Assembly: GCA_965249835.1 (NCBI GenBank)
Contig: CBDFMY010000002.1
Coordinates: 62,001 to 126,000, forward strand
Direction: 5' to 3'
Length of the DNA: 64,000 nucleotides
From: JAHRAW01 sp965249835
Lineage (GTDB): Bacteria > Pseudomonadota > Gammaproteobacteria > Arenicellales > Poriferihabitantaceae
Part shown: positions 61,341 through 64,000 of the stretch, piece by piece
Layout of the letters: the number at the start of each line of letters is the position of its first letter
How positions within the stretch are numbered: the first letter of the stretch is position 1
Notes under the pieces: generated by a model
The model's database searches: none
What the model saw: only the letters and a program-made list of their open reading frames with translations
What the model was told of the DNA's origin: nothing
Translations under genes and position numbers: made by a program

Positions 61341-61666
61341 TGGAGCATTTGAATAAACAGGCATTCAAGGACCGAGTTCATCAGTGGGCGACAAAATTGG
61401 ATGTTGAAATCGCCTGGCTGGGAATACGCCCCATGCGCAATAAATGGGCTTCTTGTTCCACCAATGGACATCTCAATTTCAACAGCGAGTTGCTGGGATT
61501 GAAACGCGATCTTTGGGACTATGTAATCGTTCACGAACTGCTGCATTTCTCGGTGCCGAATCACGGCAAACTCTGGAAAAGCCTGATGCGTGCGCATTTA
61601 CCGAATTACGATGAGTTGGAAATCCGCTTGCGTAACAGCAGCCAGAATCTCATTCAAAACATTTGA
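61340..61666 (+). CDS. YgjP/DUF45-type metalloprotease-like protein
   Basis: The 108-residue protein has the zinc motif VIVHELLHFSVPNHGKLWKSLM (HExxH with a downstream His) and MRNKWASCSTNGHLNFNSEL, both conserved in YgjP/WLM-type domains. Short members are regularly found next to hsdR. The target is unknown. Its ATG overlaps the hsdR stop, which points to a role tied to the restriction system. Confidence 0.82.
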   Translation: MEHLNKQAFKDRVHQWATKLDVEIAWLGIRPMRNKWASCSTNGHLNFNSELLGLKRDLWDYVIVHELLHFSVPNHGKLWKSLMRAHLPNYDELEIRLRNSSQNLIQNI

Positions 61667-61733
61667 CAAATTACTCAATGTATTGAGTAAAATTACTCAT
61701 TATGTTGAGTAAAAACACATTCATCAGAAACCA
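61661..61733 (+). repeat. 73-bp direct repeat, left copy, with operator palindromes
   Basis: The stretch matches 63516-63588 with three mismatches. It contains TTACTCAATGTATTGAGTAA and a second imperfect palindrome, TTACTCATTATGTTGAGTAA, which covers an ATG (61702). This is the promoter/start region of the ATPase gene at 63557, duplicated here just after the DUF45 gene. Confidence 0.85.
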
Positions 61734-61830
61734 AGCAACGGGCGTGGCGGGAAATCGGCTGATCATTTACACGCCGCTGACCCATCTGATCAAGCCGAAC
61801 CGCCGTGAACAGGCTAAACACACCCATTGA
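61702..61830 (+). pseudogene. 42-codon ORF beginning with the ATPase start
   Basis: It reads MLSKNTFIRNQATGVAGNRL and ends KHTH. The first nine residues match MLSKNTFIR of the ATPase at 63557, and the rest is unrelated. It is probably a truncated copy left by the rearrangement that produced the direct repeats. Confidence 0.55.
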
Positions 61831-61869
61831 TGTATTCGGCTTGGCTAATCAGAAAAAGCAAGCCGGTTA

Positions 61870-62277
61870 CTAAATTAATGTACTTCTGAACCCTGAGAGT
61901 TTGCTGACTATTGAATCTAAACTTTTGACAACGCTTCGTATCTTAGCGGCGTTTTCTTCGATTCTTTCCAGGCGATCCAGGTCGCCTTGAATCTGTTGAT
62001 TGATTTGCTCCATGTTACCCAGCAACCTATCAATCTCCGAAGTATTTTCCAGCGCATTGACAGTATCCAGAGCCAGCATTTTCATTGCCTCGGCTAATTT
62101 TCCACGTGTTGTGGTAATTTCCTTGCGGCGCTTGACCTCTTCGGTGGTTAACGACCTTCCTTCATCGAAGGCCTTGCGTTTTAAAGCCGAACGTTCGGCG
62201 GCGAGTGTTTGATCAAGAACGGATATGGCATCCAGTCCTTCCTCGAAACTTTCTGATACTTCTTTGATGGTCGTCAT
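61870..62277 (-). CDS. coiled-coil protein of unknown function
   Basis: I do not recognise a family. The 135-residue product is almost all helical and charged: FEEGLDAISVLDQTLAAERS, RKAFDEGRSLTTEEVKRRKE and NMEQINQQIQGDLDRLERIE. It has no signal peptide or membrane segment, so it should be cytoplasmic. GGAGAAC precedes the ATG. It follows the lipoprotein gene by 15 bases, so the two form an operon. This operon lies between the 73-bp direct repeats. Confidence 0.65.
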   Translation of the reverse strand: MTTIKEVSESFEEGLDAISVLDQTLAAERSALKRKAFDEGRSLTTEEVKRRKEITTTRGKLAEAMKMLALDTVNALENTSEIDRLLGNMEQINQQIQGDLDRLERIEENAAKIRSVVKSLDSIVSKLSGFRSTLI

Positions 62278-62292
62278 GATTGTTCTCCAGAA

Positions 62293-63258
62293 TTAGTGCT
62301 GTTTTGGTTCTTTGGTAAAGGCACCCACTGCCGCTTTGATTGCTCTAGCCTCTTCTTCCAAGTACTCTATCGCCGATGCGACTTCCACCAACGTAACCTT
62401 GTCTTCACCTTCTCGGTTGAGTTGCTTCATTAATTTTTCATGCGCAATATTAAAGGCATTGAACGCTTTGGCCGCTGTAACCTTGAGTGCGACATCGTAG
62501 TCGGCGGCGGCTCGGACGTAAGCATCGACTGTCCTCGTGGTAATTGACTGATCATCGAACAACTCTTGCTTCTTCACAAAATCATCGTGAGATTCAGCAA
62601 ATTCGATTAATACCCAACTCCGTGCGGCGGTCTCGTAAAATCCGGTCAATTCTTCGATGATCGGATGCGCCTTCTTGGTGGCTTTTGCTAACGCCTTTGC
62701 TTTGATGTGTTTGACATAGCGTGTGGATAGCCATTCGATAAAGCCAGTCGCTGGTTCTTTGTAATCGGTAATCATACTCTTTTTGCCGGGCTCTCCGCTC
62801 ATTTTTCCCAACCGGTTAGAGATTACTTCGAGACTCCCCAAGGTCGAATTTGTACTTGCCACGACTTTTGCGGCGGTATCTGCCTCGCTGATTGACTTGA
62901 GTTTTCCAATGTATGTTTTCACCGCTTGAAGGGCGAAAAGACCCTTCGGCATGATTGATTTCAGGGGATAGGGAGTATTCGTACCCTGGCGTGATACTAC
63001 GACTAAGGTGCACTGACCCGTACCAATAGCGCATTGGCCGGTAGCCGGATTGAGAAGTAGGTTTCCATCGACTATGTAGCCCTTCTGAACGGCGTTTTTT
63101 CTAGCAGTCAGATCAGCATCAATGGATTCAATCGTATCCGCCGAATCATTGATAGCCTGATCCAGTCTTGATACCAGATCCGAATAATCCACCGTCGCAC
63201 AGCCGGACATAATAATAGATACCAATGCCAAGCTCACTGCTTTTAATGTAGATTTCAT
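62293..63258 (-). CDS. predicted lipoprotein of unknown function
   Basis: The 321-residue product starts MKSTLKAVSLALVSIIMSGCATVDY. It has a hydrophobic signal and the lipobox MSGC, so the Cys at residue 20 would carry the lipid and the protein sits in the periplasmic face of a membrane. The rest is mainly helical, with Lys-rich stretches (KHIKAKALAKATKKAH) and a short CAIGTGQC pair near 76-83. I know no family for it. It heads a two-gene operon with the coiled-coil gene. Confidence 0.68.
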   Translation of the reverse strand: MKSTLKAVSLALVSIIMSGCATVDYSDLVSRLDQAINDSADTIESIDADLTARKNAVQKGYIVDGNLLLNPATGQCAIGTGQCTLVVVSRQGTNTPYPLKSIMPKGLFALQAVKTYIGKLKSISEADTAAKVVASTNSTLGSLEVISNRLGKMSGEPGKKSMITDYKEPATGFIEWLSTRYVKHIKAKALAKATKKAHPIIEELTGFYETAARSWVLIEFAESHDDFVKKQELFDDQSITTRTVDAYVRAAADYDVALKVTAAKAFNAFNIAHEKLMKQLNREGEDKVTLVEVASAIEYLEEEARAIKAAVGAFTKEPKQH

Positions 63259-63515
63259 CAGAGCCGTTCTTGTTTTGCCTAAGTTATAAAAAACTGCTAA
63301 AGACCTGCTGATTAATTAAGTCAGATTTAAAAGTCAATGCGGAAGTTTTATGTCAATGATTTTATAACATTTGGATGATCAGAATTCTATTATATTCACA
63401 CCGAATATCCCCGATGAAATCATAGTTCTATTTCAGTGCCCTTAGTTGTCGGGACAGACTTGTTGATTTTGTTCCTTTAGGTTCCCGCCTTCGCAAGCAT
63501 CTGACCTGCAAAAGT
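63259..63515. other. intergenic region upstream of the lipoprotein gene
   Basis: About 257 bases without a recognisable gene. It is AT-rich, including TATATTCACACC and runs near the lipoprotein start, where its promoter must lie. Nothing else can be supported. Confidence 0.5.
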
Positions 63516-63588
63516 ATTTGACAAATTACTCAATACATTGAGTAAAATTACTCATTATGTTGAGTAAAAACACATTCATCAGAAGCCA
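63516..63588 (+). repeat. 73-bp direct repeat, right copy, with operator palindromes
   Basis: This copy reads TTACTCAATACATTGAGTAA and then TTACTCATTATGTTGAGTAA, the latter over the ATG at 63557. In the first palindrome the two centre bases differ from the left copy (AC against GT), but the arms are identical, as expected for a protein-binding site. Confidence 0.85.
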
Positions 63589-63943
63589 TGCGGCGGAGTT
63601 GCGGCAGCGGTTAAAAGAACCCCGGCGTTTTATTCAGGTCGTATCGGGTGCCAGACAAGTGGGCAAGACCACTATGGTGTTGCAAGTGGCGGAGCGGAAT
63701 CAGTTGCCATACCACTTTGCCAGTGCGGATGAGCCGACGCTGCGCGGTGGCGGGTGGATTGAATCACAATGGGAGCAAGCGCGTTTGCTTGCCAGCGCAC
63801 CAAGAAAGCGAAATGCGCTGCTGATACTGGATGAAGTGCAAAAGGTGCCGCATTGCCAGTCCATCGCCAAACAAATGCCCGATTTGTCCAGTATTCCACC
63901 ATACAAAATTCAAATTTATGCCATAATCCAGCGAATATGGTGA
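63557..63943 (+). pseudogene. truncated AAA ATPase of the DUF4143 type
   Basis: The 128-residue product has Walker A VVSGARQVGKTTMVLQ (about 30-45) and Walker B NALLILDEVQKVPHC (about 93-107), like the AAA_14/DUF4143 ATPases of about 400 residues. Soon after Walker B the frame passes into unrelated sequence (DLSSIPPYKIQIYAIIQ) and stops, so the DUF4143 domain is missing. It is probably a broken gene. Its start region is the source of the duplicated 73-bp repeat. Confidence 0.72.
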
Positions 63944-64000
63944 GGCAGTTTAGTGAGCACTGATAATCCCTATTGGGTACACTACAATCAACCAACATTA

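Noticed and set aside
41284..61666. Prophage or integrative element
   Set aside because: No integrase, transposase, phage structural gene or att-like tRNA end was found; the region reads as a defence island around a type I system.

Overview
The window looks like a chromosomal segment of a gammaproteobacterium, probably uncultured or poorly studied. Housekeeping genes (metK, argB, argD, purL, dapA, the radC/coaBC/dut cluster, znuABC with zur) have gammaproteobacterial sequence and order. The intergenic spaces are filled with dispersed GC-rich repeats, and much of the right half is accessory DNA. No tRNA, rRNA, transposase or phage structural gene was seen.

Layout. 1-5.5 kb: metK (cut by the window edge), argB, argD, ETF-ubiquinone oxidoreductase and a gamma-glutamylcyclotransferase-like gene. 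5.6-7.2 kb: a 246-bp tandem repeat. 7.3-14.4 kb: a complete type II-C CRISPR-Cas9 locus. It has an array of 32 repeats whose unit carries its own -35/-10 promoter, a cas9-cas1-cas2 operon on the opposite strand, and a tracrRNA with terminator divergent from cas9. 14.4-23 kb: purL, dapA, a class I glutamine amidotransferase, a histidine phosphatase and an AAA ATPase, with repeats between them. 23.3-25.4 kb: a trimeric autotransporter adhesin. 25.8-31.3 kb: a broken hsdM end followed by a zeta-toxin-like kinase and small partner, a TauD-type dioxygenase, a GIY-YIG protein, an HD hydrolase and a glyoxalase-II-like enzyme. 31.7-34.9 kb: divergent znuA / zur-znuC-znuB with a perfect Zur-type palindrome. 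35.6-41.2 kb: a large UvrD-like helicase with nuclease and zinc-finger parts, then dut, coaBC and radC.

41.3-61.7 kb is a defence island built around a type I restriction-modification system (hsdM, hsdS, hsdR plus a YgjP/DUF45 metalloprotease). It also holds two Fic proteins (one with the catalytic His replaced by Gln), a PIN-domain protein with C-terminal membrane helices, an AAA ATPase plus DUF4276/TOPRIM-like pair, a RhuM-family protein, a KilA-N/wHTH chimera, a three-gene system of the ABC-three-component type (nuclease, small middle component, DUF2326 ATPase) and a RloC-like ATPase/anticodon-nuclease candidate. The striking feature is that several accessory genes start on, or overlap, the stop codon of a leftover hsdS or hsdM 3' end. 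One 64-codon ORF joins the head of hsdR to the tail of hsdS. This suggests that accessory genes move in as 'hsd tail plus cargo' units by recombination. 61.7-64 kb: a lipoprotein/coiled-coil gene pair bracketed by 73-bp direct repeats that contain the operator and start of a truncated DUF4143-type ATPase.

The genes probably work together as follows. The Cas9 locus and the type I island are independent layers of defence. Accessory effectors in the island (RloC-like, ABC-3C-type, AAA/DUF4276, PIN) may act as back-up or abortive systems, as known for RloC and PrrC next to type I systems. Function assignments come from motifs read by eye; no searches were run.
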